64,000 nt of DNA from Candidatus Tokpelaia sp. JSC189 (GTDB lineage Bacteria; Pseudomonadota; Alphaproteobacteria; Rhizobiales; Rhizobiaceae), in contig QENA01000023.1 in NCBI GenBank assembly GCA_003331045.1, positions 27,501-91,500 on the forward strand. Direction: 5' to 3'. Both the position numbers and the translations under genes were made by a program. The first letter of the stretch is position 1. Every line of letters starts with the position of its first letter. The notes under the pieces are model-generated. The model was not told where the DNA came from and ran no database searches. It saw only the letters and a list, made by a program, of their open reading frames with translations. Positions 1 to 10,336 of the stretch are shown here, in pieces.

Positions 1-1320
<1,320 letters not shown>

Positions 1321-1520
1321 GTTCTCATTACCATTATCCATTTTTCTACTCATGTAGGTAAACTCCTGTATGAATCTATCGATAGACTGGTAAAATAGCC
1401 ATTTTATCAAAGCAGAACAGAAATGTACTTTACATTGGCGATTGTTGTTTTTTCTTGAAAATCTGATGCCTTGAAAGCTTAACAGAGATCAGCTTCTTGT
1501 TCATTTATGCGTTTTATAGA

Positions 1521-1634
1521 CCTGGTGGTTATGGCGGAGCGGCTGCACACGATCCCATCCCGAACTCGGCCGTGAAACGCTCCTGCGCCAATGGTACTTT
1601 GTCTTAAGACATGGGAGAGTAGGTCGCTGCCAGG
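1521..1634 (+). rRNA. rrf: 5S ribosomal RNA
   Basis: Typical 5S sequence: CCTGGTGG at the 5' end, CCCATCCCGAACTCGGCCGTGAAACG in the middle (split here only by line position), and GGGAGAGTAGGTCGCTGCCAGG at the 3' end. It lies about 200 bases after the 23S gene. The mature ends are flanked by a perfect inverted repeat (1502-1525 with 1630-1653), which extends the terminal stem of 5S and is presumably the processing stem. The exact mature ends may differ by a base or two. Confidence 0.96.
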
Positions 1635-1756
1635 TCTATAAAACGCATAAATGGAATTCTTTGCAAGGTTTAGTTAATTGTACTTGCTGGTTCCTTATAT
1701 GATTTTGTTTGTTCGTTTTCGTAAAACTGTATGAAAATATATTAGAAAACTCATAA

Positions 1757-1833
1757 CGCGGGGTGGAGCAGCTCGGTAGCTCGTCAGGCTCATAACCTGA
1801 AGGCCGCAGGTTCAAATCCTGCCCCCGCAACCA
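1757..1833 (+). tRNA. Initiator tRNA-fMet (CAT anticodon)
   Basis: A 77-base cloverleaf beginning CGCGGGG and ending CCCCGCAACCA, with encoded CCA. The anticodon CAT is at 1791-1793 in the loop CTCATAA, and the T-loop is GGTTCAAATCC. The unpaired first base (C opposite A) and the GC-rich anticodon stem mark it as the initiator form. In Rhizobiales the rRNA operon order is usually 16S-Ile-Ala-23S-5S-fMet, which this matches. Confidence 0.96.
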
Positions 1834-2751
1834 ACCTTGCTCACGAAGAGTTTGTTCTGATATACAATATCAAATGCATATTTCGTGAAAATCTATCCTG
1901 TGTAACTGATGATTTCTTTATTATGGAAGTTGTAGTGGTGTTTTGTTATCCTCTAACAAAGCTCTTTGAATCTTTCCCTGTTATCCAGAGATTTTGACTT
2001 ATTTTCTACTGGGTTGCCTCTGATCAATTAAATGTTTGGAGCGTGGTCTTTTGCTGCTTTTTGAATACAGGTTGCAAAATATATTCTGATTTTGGATTAA
2101 TTCATATTCGTCTTTGATACCGCTATCAGGCTTTTTCAAAAAAAACTCTCACCTTTTTAGATGAGTCTGCTGATATAAAGTATTAAGGATATTCTTGCTG
2201 CGAGTTGGAGTTGCTTGGAATGCTTAAAAATTCTAATCGCAATCGCGCACAGCGCGGATACCTTTGCGGTTTAGTCACCAACAATCTTTTGGATAATTTG
2301 TTCGCCGCATACTTCCTAAAAATCTCTCATGTGTGAAATTGCTAGAAACCAACGAAGATAAACAATAAAGGGCAGGTGATTTTCGAAAAAACCTTTAAAA
2401 ATCAAATTGCGATATTGTTTTTTATTACTTCTCTATAGGCTATATAGTGCCATCAAAACAGCAGAAACGCATTACTACCCCGGTTCCCTATTGCTGCATC
2501 TCGGCGTCTATGCGCTGACAAAGTATGTAGTTGTAGGCAAACGCGTACAACTGAACATTCTGGCAAACATTATTTCTTGTCTTTGGCCAGGCTTGCTTGA
2601 TCTTCCATTCATGAAATATATGCAATTTGTGTATAAGATAAGCAGAAAAAAAGGATATATAATTTAGGGCACTCTTTGAGGGCGTACTATCCTTCCCTAG
2701 TTTGATATAATAAACTGTCTGAGAGGAGCAGGATGTATAGGGCAAGTTGAT
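1834..2751. other. Long intergenic stretch after the rRNA operon
   Basis: About 0.9 kb of AT-rich DNA with many stops in all frames. No clear terminator follows the tRNA. The only stretch with family resemblance is the Pmp3-like relic at 2407-2667. A 38-codon ATG frame at 2220 resembles nothing I recognise and is not called. Confidence 0.6.
2407..2667 (+). pseudogene. Possible relic of a Pmp3/YqaE small membrane protein
   Basis: An 86-codon frame beginning with TTG and lacking a convincing ribosome-binding site. Its second half reads LGVY, then a V-V-G-K segment, L-N-I-L and P-G-L, in the order seen in Pmp3/YqaE proteins (PPLGVFL, GxGKxxWINIL, PGI). Pmp3 proteins are about 50 residues with two membrane helices; here the spacing is disturbed by small insertions and the first helix is poor. 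It could be a decayed gene or chance resemblance. Confidence 0.3.
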
Positions 2752-3279
2752 ATGAAAATCCGTGATGCAGGCGAAGAGAGTATTGATGGAATCTGCAGTA
2801 TTTATAATGATGCCGTTATGCATACAACAGCAATCTGGAATGAAAAGACGACGGATAGAGTCAATCGTCTAGCTTGGCTTAATGAGCGGCAGCGGGCTGG
2901 TTATCCTGTACTAGTAGCTGTGGATGGCTGTGGTAATGTGCTGGGCTATGCATCTTTCGATGATTGGCGAGCTTGGGATGGTTATCGTTACACAGTTGAG
3001 CATTCTGTTTATGTGCGGGCAGGCTGGCGCAGACAGGGAATCGGTGAAACGCTTGTTATGGCTTTGATTGAAAGGGCACGCGGGCTTGGAAAGCATGTGA
3101 TGGTGGCTGCAATTGAGGCGAGTAATACAGGCTCAATCTATTTTCATGAAAAGCTTGCTTTTAAACATGTCGGCCGTATGAAGCAGGTTGGTGCGAAATT
3201 CGGTTCTTGGCTTGATTTAGCTTTTTTGCAGTTGATTCTTGATGAGCGTCCTATCCCTAATAGTGTTCAGAAACTGTGA
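2752..3279 (+). CDS. GNAT N-acetyltransferase, phosphinothricin/methionine-sulfoximine acetyltransferase type
   Basis: A 175-residue cytosolic acetyltransferase of the GNAT superfamily. The acetyl-CoA binding motif A is visible as V-Y-V-R-A-G-W-R-R-Q-G-I-G at roughly residues 85-97, preceded by a Y-T-V-E-H-S-V strand. The N-terminal I-R-D-A...I-Y-N-D-A-V segment and the later N-x-x-S-I-x-F-H-E-K-L-A-F-K-H-V-G segment are typical of the Pat/MnaT (YncA) family, which acetylates methionine sulfone, methionine sulfoximine or phosphinothricin. The natural substrate here is unknown. The length is normal for the family. It stands alone between the rRNA operon and rpmH, and the ribosome-binding site is weak. 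Confidence 0.85.
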   Translation: MKIRDAGEESIDGICSIYNDAVMHTTAIWNEKTTDRVNRLAWLNERQRAGYPVLVAVDGCGNVLGYASFDDWRAWDGYRYTVEHSVYVRAGWRRQGIGETLVMALIERARGLGKHVMVAAIEASNTGSIYFHEKLAFKHVGRMKQVGAKFGSWLDLAFLQLILDERPIPNSVQKL

Positions 3280-3801
3280 TGCCGTCGTCTGCAGCAAGAC
3301 AGGTATGGGGCTAGATTAAGTCTCGTTGTCGTTTTTTGGCATTGGGCTACGAAATAACCTAAAATGGACGGGATGTTGGTAATTAATATGCAAATAAGGA
3401 AGAAAAAGATGTTGCTGTAATCTGCCTCCTTATAAAAGGAGCTTTTGCTGTTGTTGAAAACAGGGCTCAGAAGCTGGGCAGTATCTTTTTGTCAAATTGG
3501 ATTACCGGTGTTCCTAAGCTTTCTTTTCGGAATTTTTTGCAATTAAGAGTGAATTGTAATAAGGAAAATTATCAATTATAATAAATAGCAATACAATGGG
3601 GAAAAGAGTTGAGAGATGGATATACTTTTAGGGAAAGCGCAGCTAGCTTTAGCTCTCATTGTTAGAGTGCTTCTAGCATTGACTTTTTCCAAAAGCTTCT
3701 ATATGTACGCATCATAGGAGTATCCTCCTGGATGGAGGGGAGGAACGATGTGTTATTCATTAAAAAACCAAGAAGGGCCGCATGCTGCGGTGTTTGAATA
3801 A
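3280..3801. other. Intergenic region upstream of rpmH
   Basis: About 0.5 kb with no supported gene. It presumably holds the promoter and leader of the rpmH-rnpA-yidC operon, but I see no clear -35/-10 pair to assign. AT-rich runs at 3540-3600 are not organised into recognisable repeats. Confidence 0.5.
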
Positions 3802-3936
3802 ATGAAACGTACTTACCAACCTTCCAAGCTTGTTCGCAAGCGTCGTCATGGTTTTCGCGCACGTATGGCTACCCCCGGTGGCTGTAAAATTATTTCTGCC
3901 CGCCGTGCCCGCGGCCGCAAGCGGCTTTCAGCCTGA
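3802..3936 (+). CDS. rpmH: Large ribosomal subunit protein bL34
   Basis: A 44-residue, strongly basic ribosomal protein. It starts [20 protein letters not shown] and ends with the conserved [10 protein letters not shown]. It assembles into the 50S subunit near domain I/III of 23S rRNA. Family length is 44-46 residues, so it is complete. It lies 41 bases upstream of rnpA in the almost universal rpmH-rnpA-yidC order. The middle reads A-T-P-G-G-C-K where most relatives have G-G-R, a conservative oddity only. Confidence 0.97.
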   Translation: MKRTYQPSKLVRKRRHGFRARMATPGGCKIISARRARGRKRLSA

Positions 3937-3977
3937 GTCTTTGGTGGCCCTGTGCTGAATCGATTGAATTTTTTGCG

Positions 3978-4319
3978 ATGACGAGGATTCCACTCCGCCT
4001 CTGCAAGAGGGCGGAGTTTTTATCTGTCCGAACAGGTGAAAAACGCCGTGGGTCTCTGTTTCTGCTTGAGCTGAAAAAACGGCCGCTCGGTATGGTTCCA
4101 GGGCCGGATGATCCTCCTCGAATCGGTTTTACGGTTACACGCAAAAATGGCAATGCTGTTATGCGAAATCGTATCCGGCGCCGTTTGCGCGAAGCGGTGC
4201 GGACCGCCCTGGCAGATGACTTGGTTGTCGGTACTGACTATGTCATAGTGGCGCGTCCTGAAGTTCTAGGCGTATCTTTTGATCATCTAATACGGGAGCT
4301 GAAACGCTATATCAGATAA
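3978..4319 (+). CDS. rnpA: Ribonuclease P protein component
   Basis: The 113-residue basic protein subunit of RNase P, which binds the RNA subunit and helps process the 5' leader of pre-tRNAs. The signature RNR motif is seen as A-V-M-R-N-R-I-R-R-R-L-R-E-A-V around residues 60-74, following the G-F-T-V-T-R-K strand. The N-terminal L-C-K-R-A-E-F element is also typical. It has normal length for alphaproteobacteria. It is placed between rpmH and yidC, with about 140 bases before yidC. Confidence 0.95.
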   Translation: MTRIPLRLCKRAEFLSVRTGEKRRGSLFLLELKKRPLGMVPGPDDPPRIGFTVTRKNGNAVMRNRIRRRLREAVRTALADDLVVGTDYVIVARPEVLGVSFDHLIRELKRYIR

Positions 4320-4458
4320 AAATCTGGATTAGAGAGCCGAGAAATACGGCCCGGTTTTCAGGGGAGATTTTCCGCCTGAACAAAAATTGGGACATTAGCC
4401 GCAATTTCGGTTATGTGTCTGGTATCATTAGAGATGGAAAAATCTAAAACGGATCCCT

Positions 4459-6276
4459 ATGGAATACAATCATAATTACTTTATAGCTATTGTCCTTTCC
4501 CTATTTGTTCTCATCGGATGGCAGTTTTTCTTTGTTTCGCCGCAAAACAAGTCTGAGAGAAAAGTGTCTAAAACCATCGAAAAGGTTGAACAAAGTGTGC
4601 CGGGGATGATAGAAGCTCGAAATGATAGTTCTGTGGTTGTTTTGCAACAGGCTGCTGCATCAGTAGATATGACGCCACAAGTCCGTGGTGCCGTTATCGA
4701 GCAGAGCCCGCGTATCGAAATTGATACACCGCAGCTTAAAGGTTCGATCAATCTTGTCGGAGCACAGATTGATGATCTTTTGCTAAAAAATTATTATATG
4801 ACGGTTAATAAGAATTCGCCTAATATCGCGCTTCTCAATCCCTTGGGTTTCAAGCAGAGCTATTTTGTAGAGTTTGGTTTCAGTAGTGATACAGCCAAGA
4901 CCGATATCCCACGCAACCAGACCCTCTGGCATATTGAAGGGGATAATCAGCGTCTGACACCTTTATCACCGGTCCGGCTTGTTTTTGACAATGGCAGTGG
5001 GCTTATATTCCGCCGCACAATTTTGGTTGATAAGCAATATATGTTTACCTTTGAGGATTCAGTAACAAACCAAACCGGAGAGGTGATATCGCTCGCTTCC
5101 TATGGCAGAGTCGTGCGTGTCTCCCCTCCTGATACAGGCAGTGGTACCTATCTTTTGCATGAAGGTATGATCGGTGTGATGGGCGATCAAGGACTGAAAA
5201 CCAGAACATACCATGATATGTCTGAAGCCAAGGGAAAAGATAGAATTGCTGTTTTTAATGAAATGACTGGCGGCTGGATCGGTGTTACAGACAAATATTG
5301 GGCTGTTGCGCTTATTCCTCCTCAGGATGCATTTTATAAATCGCGTTTTTCCTATAATGATACGGATGCTACCCATTACCAGTCAGATTTTGTCAGTAAA
5401 GCGTTTTCTGTTGCGCCAGGTGCCACAAAAACAGTAACTAATCGTGTTTTTGCTGGTGCAAAGCAAGTTGATGTTATCAATGGTTATGAAAAGAATCTAG
5501 GTATCAAGCAGTTTGAACTGTTGATCGACTGGGGGTGGCTGAATTTTATTACAAAGCCGATGTTTGTGCTGATTGACTGGCTCTACAGACTTGTCGGCAA
5601 TTTTGGTGTTGCCATTCTGCTTGTGACTGTCATCCTAAAAATTATTTTATTTCCGTTGGCCAGTAAATCCTACAAGTCGCTGGCAAGGATGAAGAATATT
5701 CAGCCGACGATGATGGAAATCCGTGAAAAATATGGCGATGACAGGATCAAGCAGCAGCAGGCAATCATGGAGCTTTACCGTAAGGAAAAGATCAATCCAC
5801 TTGCCGGTTGTTGGCCGCTGATTATCCAGTTTCCGATTTTCTTTGCGCTTTACAAGGTATTGTATATCACTATTGAAATGCGCCATGCGCCGTTTTTCGG
5901 TTGGATACAAGATCTCGCAGCACCAGATCCAACATCGCTTTTCAATCTGTTCGGGCTTCTGCCTCATAATGTCCCACATTTTTTGATGATCGGTTTTTGG
6001 CCAATCATCATGGGCATTACCATGTTTCTGCAAATGCGTATGAACCCGACTCCGCCTGATCCGACACAGGCAATGATTTTTAATTGGATGCCTTTGATTT
6101 TTACTTGGATGCTAGCAACCTTTCCGGCCGGACTCGTGATCTATTGGGCATGGAATAATACCCTTTCGATTATCCAGCAGGCAGTTATCATGAAGCGACA
6201 AGGAGCGAGAATCGAGCTGTTTGATAATCTTAAGACGTTTTTTATCCGTAAACCGAGAACGCATGGCAAAAGTTGA
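4459..6276 (+). CDS. yidC: Membrane protein insertase YidC
   Basis: A 605-residue inner-membrane insertase that works with the Sec translocon or alone to insert and fold membrane proteins such as the F0 c subunit. Residues 8-26 form the N-terminal signal-anchor helix, followed by the large periplasmic beta domain of Gram-negative YidC. The conserved C-terminal core begins at about residue 370 ([12 protein letters not shown]), with the cytoplasmic hairpin [11 protein letters not shown] and the [14 protein letters not shown] helix. Full length for the alphaproteobacterial family. Its stop is three codons before the engB start, so the two are probably co-translated. Confidence 0.97.
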   Translation: MEYNHNYFIAIVLSLFVLIGWQFFFVSPQNKSERKVSKTIEKVEQSVPGMIEARNDSSVVVLQQAAASVDMTPQVRGAVIEQSPRIEIDTPQLKGSINLVGAQIDDLLLKNYYMTVNKNSPNIALLNPLGFKQSYFVEFGFSSDTAKTDIPRNQTLWHIEGDNQRLTPLSPVRLVFDNGSGLIFRRTILVDKQYMFTFEDSVTNQTGEVISLASYGRVVRVSPPDTGSGTYLLHEGMIGVMGDQGLKTRTYHDMSEAKGKDRIAVFNEMTGGWIGVTDKYWAVALIPPQDAFYKSRFSYNDTDATHYQSDFVSKAFSVAPGATKTVTNRVFAGAKQVDVINGYEKNLGIKQFELLIDWGWLNFITKPMFVLIDWLYRLVGNFGVAILLVTVILKIILFPLASKSYKSLARMKNIQPTMMEIREKYGDDRIKQQQAIMELYRKEKINPLAGCWPLIIQFPIFFALYKVLYITIEMRHAPFFGWIQDLAAPDPTSLFNLFGLLPHNVPHFLMIGFWPIIMGITMFLQMRMNPTPPDPTQAMIFNWMPLIFTWMLATFPAGLVIYWAWNNTLSIIQQAVIMKRQGARIELFDNLKTFFIRKPRTHGKS

Positions 6277-6278
6277 CC

Positions 6279-6926
6279 ATGATGAAAACTGCTGAGCATT
6301 ATTCAAAACTTTTCAGTGGCAATTGGGTTTTCGTCCGTGGCGTTCCGTCGATGGAATTCCTGCCACCGGAAGGTCCGCCTGAGATCGCTTTTGAAGGCCG
6401 CTCCAATGTCGGAAAGTCATCGCTCATAAATGCTCTTGTGGGGCAAAGTAGGTTGGCGCGTACTTCCAATACGCCAGGCCGAACGCAGGAGCTTAATTTT
6501 TTTGTTCCTAAAGGGTATAATGGCACGGCAGATCATTTGCCGCCGATGGCGCTGGTTGATATGCCAGGCTATGGCTTTGCTGAAGCCCCGAAAGCGCAGG
6601 TCGACGCATGGACACGGCTGGTATTTGATTATTTGCGTGGTCGTGCCACCTTGAAACGCATTTACCTATTGATTGATGCCCGTCACGGTATTAGGAAAAA
6701 TGATGCCGATATGCTTGATCTGCTTGATAGGGTTGCAGTTTCCTATCAGATCGTACTGACCAAGACAGATAAGATTAAGAAAACCGGGCTTGAGACATTG
6801 TTGGCCGTAACAAATCGATTTATTGCCAGACGGGTTGCAGCCTATCCCAAGGTTCTTGCTACATCCTCTGAGAAAAAAGAGGGAATTGATATATTAAGGG
6901 CAGCGATAGAGCAGGCTATTAGGTAG
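6279..6926 (+). CDS. engB: Ribosome biogenesis GTP-binding protein YsxC/EngB
   Basis: An essential small GTPase of the TrmE-Era-EngA-EngB group involved in assembly of the large ribosomal subunit. The G motifs are visible: G1 [10 protein letters not shown]2 T-P-G-R-T-Q, G3 D-M-P-G-Y-G and G4 T-K-T-D-K, with a terminal S-S-E-K-K-E-G motif. I place the start at ATG 6279 (ATG 6282 is equally possible). A TTG at 6273 would overlap the yidC stop. In many Rhizobiales argB follows engB; here nothing recognisable follows for 300 bases. Confidence 0.95.
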   Translation: MMKTAEHYSKLFSGNWVFVRGVPSMEFLPPEGPPEIAFEGRSNVGKSSLINALVGQSRLARTSNTPGRTQELNFFVPKGYNGTADHLPPMALVDMPGYGFAEAPKAQVDAWTRLVFDYLRGRATLKRIYLLIDARHGIRKNDADMLDLLDRVAVSYQIVLTKTDKIKKTGLETLLAVTNRFIARRVAAYPKVLATSSEKKEGIDILRAAIEQAIR

Positions 6927-7229
6927 TAAGACATGAGGTATGTTTCGAGGAAGATTAAGCTGACATGATGCTTTCTTAGCACAATTATTTCTGTTTTTCT
7001 TCTGCCATCAAGGCAAAAAAAAGATAGGTTTTGACGAATCAGATCTACTTAGTAGAAGGCAGACATATAGTGACTTTAGAGAATTTTCTATTTTTATAGG
7101 ATAAATTTTTTTATATTCTGTTTTTCAGAAAAAATATGTTTTTGTACTAAGGTATGATGAATGCCTTGATCCTTATTTGGCAAGTTTTTATATTTTATAA
7201 TAAGGCGAGTTGTCACGGGGATTCAACCG
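6927..7229. other. Intergenic region upstream of the sulfite-reduction operon
   Basis: About 300 bases without a gene. It is the probable promoter region for cysG-cysI. TTGGCA at 7177-7182 and TATAAT at 7196-7201 resemble promoter hexamers, but the 13-base spacing is too short for confidence. No argB remnant is recognisable. Confidence 0.4.
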
Positions 7230-8285
7230 ATGCTGCACAATGAACAAAGGCTTTCAGTATTTCCAGCTTTTTTTAGGGTAAAGGGCAGGCATGCTTTGGT
7301 TGTTGGTTCTGGCACTGAAGCGCTTGCCAAAATACGTCTCCTCACTCAGACTCTAGCAGAGACTGTTGCTGTTGCGCCGGATCCTGAACCACAGCTTTAT
7401 GCGTATCTGAAAGAGATAGTAGGGATGGGCGGGCCTATCAGATGGCTTGATGCACCGTTTGATATAGCAATGCTCGAGAATGCTGTTCTGGCTTTTGCTG
7501 CAACAGGTGATCTTAAGCAGGATCATGCTGTGGCCACCGCGGCAAGGCAGATGCGTGTGCCAATCAATGTGGTTGACCGTCCAGAGCTGTGCGATTTTTT
7601 TACGCCCGCGCTTGTCAACCGGGCACCGGTTGCTGTTGCAATTGGGACAGAAGGTTCAGGGCCAGTTCTGGCGCAATTTCTCCGCTTACGCATTGAAACT
7701 CTACTTTATCCTAGTATTGGCCGTCTTGCCCGTTTTGCCGCCCGTTTTCGTGACAAAGTTGAAACACATATTGTAAAGGGAAAAAACCAGCGTGAATTCT
7801 GGCGTGCATTCTTCAGCGGTCCGGTTGCTGGTGCGATATTTCGTGGTGATGAAGCTGCCGCAAAAATACATGTGGAGAAGCTTCTTACCGGTCATCAGGA
7901 AGAAAACAATACTATTCGTTTCTTATGGTGTGGTCATGGCGTGGTTGATTGGCTGACACTTGGTGGGCAACGGGCGCTTATGGAGGCAGATATCATCATT
8001 TATGATACGGACGTGGGGTCTGATATTCTTGGTATGGCCCGCCGCGATGCATGCCTATTTTCTGTTCCATCATTGTTTTGTACCGCATCGGAGCTTGCAG
8101 AAAAATTTTGTCGGAAAGGCAAACAAGTTTTGCGTCTTGTCACTAATGAGGAGCAACTTGCTACGGAGGTTAAGATTCTTGGCATTCATGATATTGAAGT
8201 TGAGATTATCCCTTATTTGCCCGCAGCGGTTTTGGGTAGAGCTTCATATCTTAGTGATATGCTAGGGTCGGGAAAGGCAGCCTGA
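7230..8285 (+). CDS. cysG: Siroheme synthase CysG with truncated C-terminal methyltransferase domain
   Basis: The N-terminal half (about residues 8-215) is the precorrin-2 dehydrogenase/ferrochelatase module that oxidises precorrin-2 and inserts iron to make siroheme, the cofactor of CysI. It shows L-S-V-F-P-A-F-F, the nucleotide-binding V-V-G-S-G, N-V-V-D-R-P-E-L-C-D-F-F-T-P-A and P-V-A-V-A-I-G-T-E-G-S-G-P-V-L-A. From about residue 230 the uroporphyrinogen-III methyltransferase (SUMT) domain begins (W-C-G-H-G-V-V-D-W-L-T-L, A-D-I-I-I-Y-D), but it ends near residue 350 after only its first 100 or so residues; relatives run to about 460-480. The G-x-G-x-G-D loop is altered to G-H-G-V-V-D. The methyltransferase half is probably dead, so another SUMT would be needed. 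First gene of the operon with DUF2849, cysI and DUF934. Confidence 0.88.
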   Translation: MLHNEQRLSVFPAFFRVKGRHALVVGSGTEALAKIRLLTQTLAETVAVAPDPEPQLYAYLKEIVGMGGPIRWLDAPFDIAMLENAVLAFAATGDLKQDHAVATAARQMRVPINVVDRPELCDFFTPALVNRAPVAVAIGTEGSGPVLAQFLRLRIETLLYPSIGRLARFAARFRDKVETHIVKGKNQREFWRAFFSGPVAGAIFRGDEAAAKIHVEKLLTGHQEENNTIRFLWCGHGVVDWLTLGGQRALMEADIIIYDTDVGSDILGMARRDACLFSVPSLFCTASELAEKFCRKGKQVLRLVTNEEQLATEVKILGIHDIEVEIIPYLPAAVLGRASYLSDMLGSGKAA

Positions 8286-8331
8286 AAAGATTAGTATGCA
8301 TAAGGAGCAGATAGAAGGGGGAGGAGCAATC

Positions 8332-8625
8332 ATGTCGCTTAAAATACTAACGGCAAGCAGGCTTACAGATGGGCATCCTGTTTGGTATTGCACTGATGGA
8401 GGTTGGAGCAAGGAATTCAGTAACGCTGCTGTTGCAGATACATCCCTTGCCTGTCTCCTGTTTGAGAGGGTGGCAAAGCAGGCTATCGAGAAGAATGAAA
8501 TTGTTGATGCAACGTTGGTTGATGTTGAAACTCGTGATGGTAGGCTTGTTGCTTTGCGTCTGCGCGAGCGCATCCGCGCAAATGGTCCTACCATCACGAG
8601 TTATGCGCAAAACCAGAGTATTTAA
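8332..8625 (+). CDS. DUF2849 protein of the sulfite reductase operon
   Basis: A 97-residue protein of a family found almost only between cysG and cysI in alphaproteobacteria; its biochemical role is not established. I chose ATG 8332 because GGAGGAG lies a few bases upstream (about 8319-8326); an in-frame ATG at 8296 would give 109 residues. Recognisable features are the L-T-A-x-R-L-x-D-G-x-P-V-W-Y start and the V-D-A-T-L-V-D-V-E near the middle. The stop lies 12 bases before cysI, implying translational linkage. Confidence 0.82.
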   Translation: MSLKILTASRLTDGHPVWYCTDGGWSKEFSNAAVADTSLACLLFERVAKQAIEKNEIVDATLVDVETRDGRLVALRLRERIRANGPTITSYAQNQSI

Positions 8626-8637
8626 GGAAAAAGCATC

Positions 8638-10308
8638 ATGTATCGCTATGATGAGTTTGACAAGGCATTTGTGGCTGCACGTGTTGCCGAATTTTCTGAT
8701 CAAGTTACCCGGCGGCTTGCAGGTGAAATGACAGAAGAAGAGTTCATGCCTCTGCGGCTGAGAAATGGCGTCTATCTTCAGCTTCATGCCTATATGTTAC
8801 GGGTTGCCATTCCTTATGGCACACTTTCTTCCCGGCAGCTGCGTAAGCTTGCCCATATTGCGCGGCGTTATGACCGGGGGTATGGGCATTTCACCACACG
8901 CCAGAATATCCAGTTCAATTGGCCGCGGCTTGTTGATATCCCAGAAATTCTAGAAGAATTGTCAGAAGTTGAGATGCACGCTATCCAGACATCAGGGAAC
9001 TGTATCCGCAACGTGACATCAGATCATTTTGCGGGCGCTGCTGCTGATGAATTTGCTGATCCCCGCCCCTATGCGGAGATTTTGCGGCAGTGGTCATCTC
9101 TGCACCCTGAATTTAGTTATCTACCGCGCAAGTTCAAGATTGCGGTTGTTGGGGCGCGAATCGACCGTGCAGCTATACAGGTCCACGATATTGGCCTCTG
9201 GCTCAAACGGGATTCTTCAGGAAAGCTGGGTTTTGCCTTTTATGTTGGTGGCGGGCAGGGGCGTACGCCTATGGTGGCAAGGCTTTTACGCGATTTTGTT
9301 CCGGAAGAGGATTTATTAAGTTATACAACTGCAATCATTCGTATTTATAATCTCTACGGACGGCGCGATAATAAATACAAGGCACGTATCAAGATCCTGA
9401 TTCATGAAACTGGGCTTGAAAAGCTACGTGAGGAAATTGAAGCGGAATTTGCGATTTTGAAAACAGGTGAGTTGAAATTGCCACAAGCTGATATTGATGC
9501 CATCAATGCTTATTTTCATACCCCTGATCTTGCAGATCGCCCTGAATGGCATCACAATCTTGATTGGTTACGCTCAGATGATCCGGCATTTGACCGCTGG
9601 GTGAACAGAAATGTGGCATCACACAGGCATCCCGATTATGGCATTGTCACAATTTCCCTGAAGCCTACAGGCGGAGTGCCCGGCGATGCGACAAGTGTCC
9701 AAATGGATGTTGTTGCTGATCTTGCAGAGCGGTATTCGAAAGATGAACTCAGGGTAAGCTACCATCAGAATCTTGTTCTGCCACATGTTGCGTTGGGTGA
9801 TCTGAAAGTTATTTATGACACACTTCTCGCCACAGGACTGGCAAGTGCCAATATCGGCCTAATCAGTGATATCATCGCTTGCCCAGGACTTGATTACTGT
9901 ACGCTTGCCAATGCACGTTCCATTTCTGTTGCTCAGCAGATTTCTGCACGTTTTTCGAGTCATGACCGGCAAATGCAAGTTGGTGAGATACAGCTAAATA
10001 TCTCAGGCTGCATCAATGCCTGTGGCCATCACCATGTCGGGCATATCGGTATTCTTGGGGTAGAGAAAAAAGGTTCTGAGCTTTATCAACTCACTCTTGG
10101 CGGCAATGCGGGTAACAATTGCGCGATTGGAGAGATTACCGGCCGCGGGTTTTCATCTGATGAAATTGTCGATGCTGTTGAAACAGTTATAAATACCTAT
10201 CTGTCCGTGCGGGAGAGTAATAAAGAATCATTTATCAGTACCTACCGACGTGTTGGCATGGCACTATTCAGGCAGGCACTTTATGATGTGACAGGTAGGG
10301 CTGTTTGA
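8638..10308 (+). CDS. cysI: Sulfite reductase hemoprotein (beta subunit, CysI/NirA family)
   Basis: A 556-residue enzyme reducing sulfite to sulfide with six electrons, using siroheme coupled to a 4Fe-4S cluster. The four cluster cysteines are in C-P-G-L-D-Y-C (about residue 422-428) and S-G-C-I-N-A-C-G-H-H (about 459-467). The N-terminal ferredoxin-like repeats show R-L-R-N-G-V-Y-L-Q and G-H-F-T-T-R-Q-N-I-Q-F-N-W. It has full length and no interruptions. SD AAGGAAAAAG precedes the ATG. It depends on siroheme from the upstream gene, which makes the truncation of cysG notable. Confidence 0.95.
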   Translation: MYRYDEFDKAFVAARVAEFSDQVTRRLAGEMTEEEFMPLRLRNGVYLQLHAYMLRVAIPYGTLSSRQLRKLAHIARRYDRGYGHFTTRQNIQFNWPRLVDIPEILEELSEVEMHAIQTSGNCIRNVTSDHFAGAAADEFADPRPYAEILRQWSSLHPEFSYLPRKFKIAVVGARIDRAAIQVHDIGLWLKRDSSGKLGFAFYVGGGQGRTPMVARLLRDFVPEEDLLSYTTAIIRIYNLYGRRDNKYKARIKILIHETGLEKLREEIEAEFAILKTGELKLPQADIDAINAYFHTPDLADRPEWHHNLDWLRSDDPAFDRWVNRNVASHRHPDYGIVTISLKPTGGVPGDATSVQMDVVADLAERYSKDELRVSYHQNLVLPHVALGDLKVIYDTLLATGLASANIGLISDIIACPGLDYCTLANARSISVAQQISARFSSHDRQMQVGEIQLNISGCINACGHHHVGHIGILGVEKKGSELYQLTLGGNAGNNCAIGEITGRGFSSDEIVDAVETVINTYLSVRESNKESFISTYRRVGMALFRQALYDVTGRAV

Positions 10309-10336
10309 AAAGACCTATTGTCTCAAAGGGAGAAAA

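Noticed and set aside
7166..7201. Promoter-like TTGATC, TTGGCA and TATAAT upstream of cysG
   Set aside because: Spacings of 24 and 13 bases fit no standard sigma-70 arrangement; a sigma-54 reading lacks the downstream GC element.
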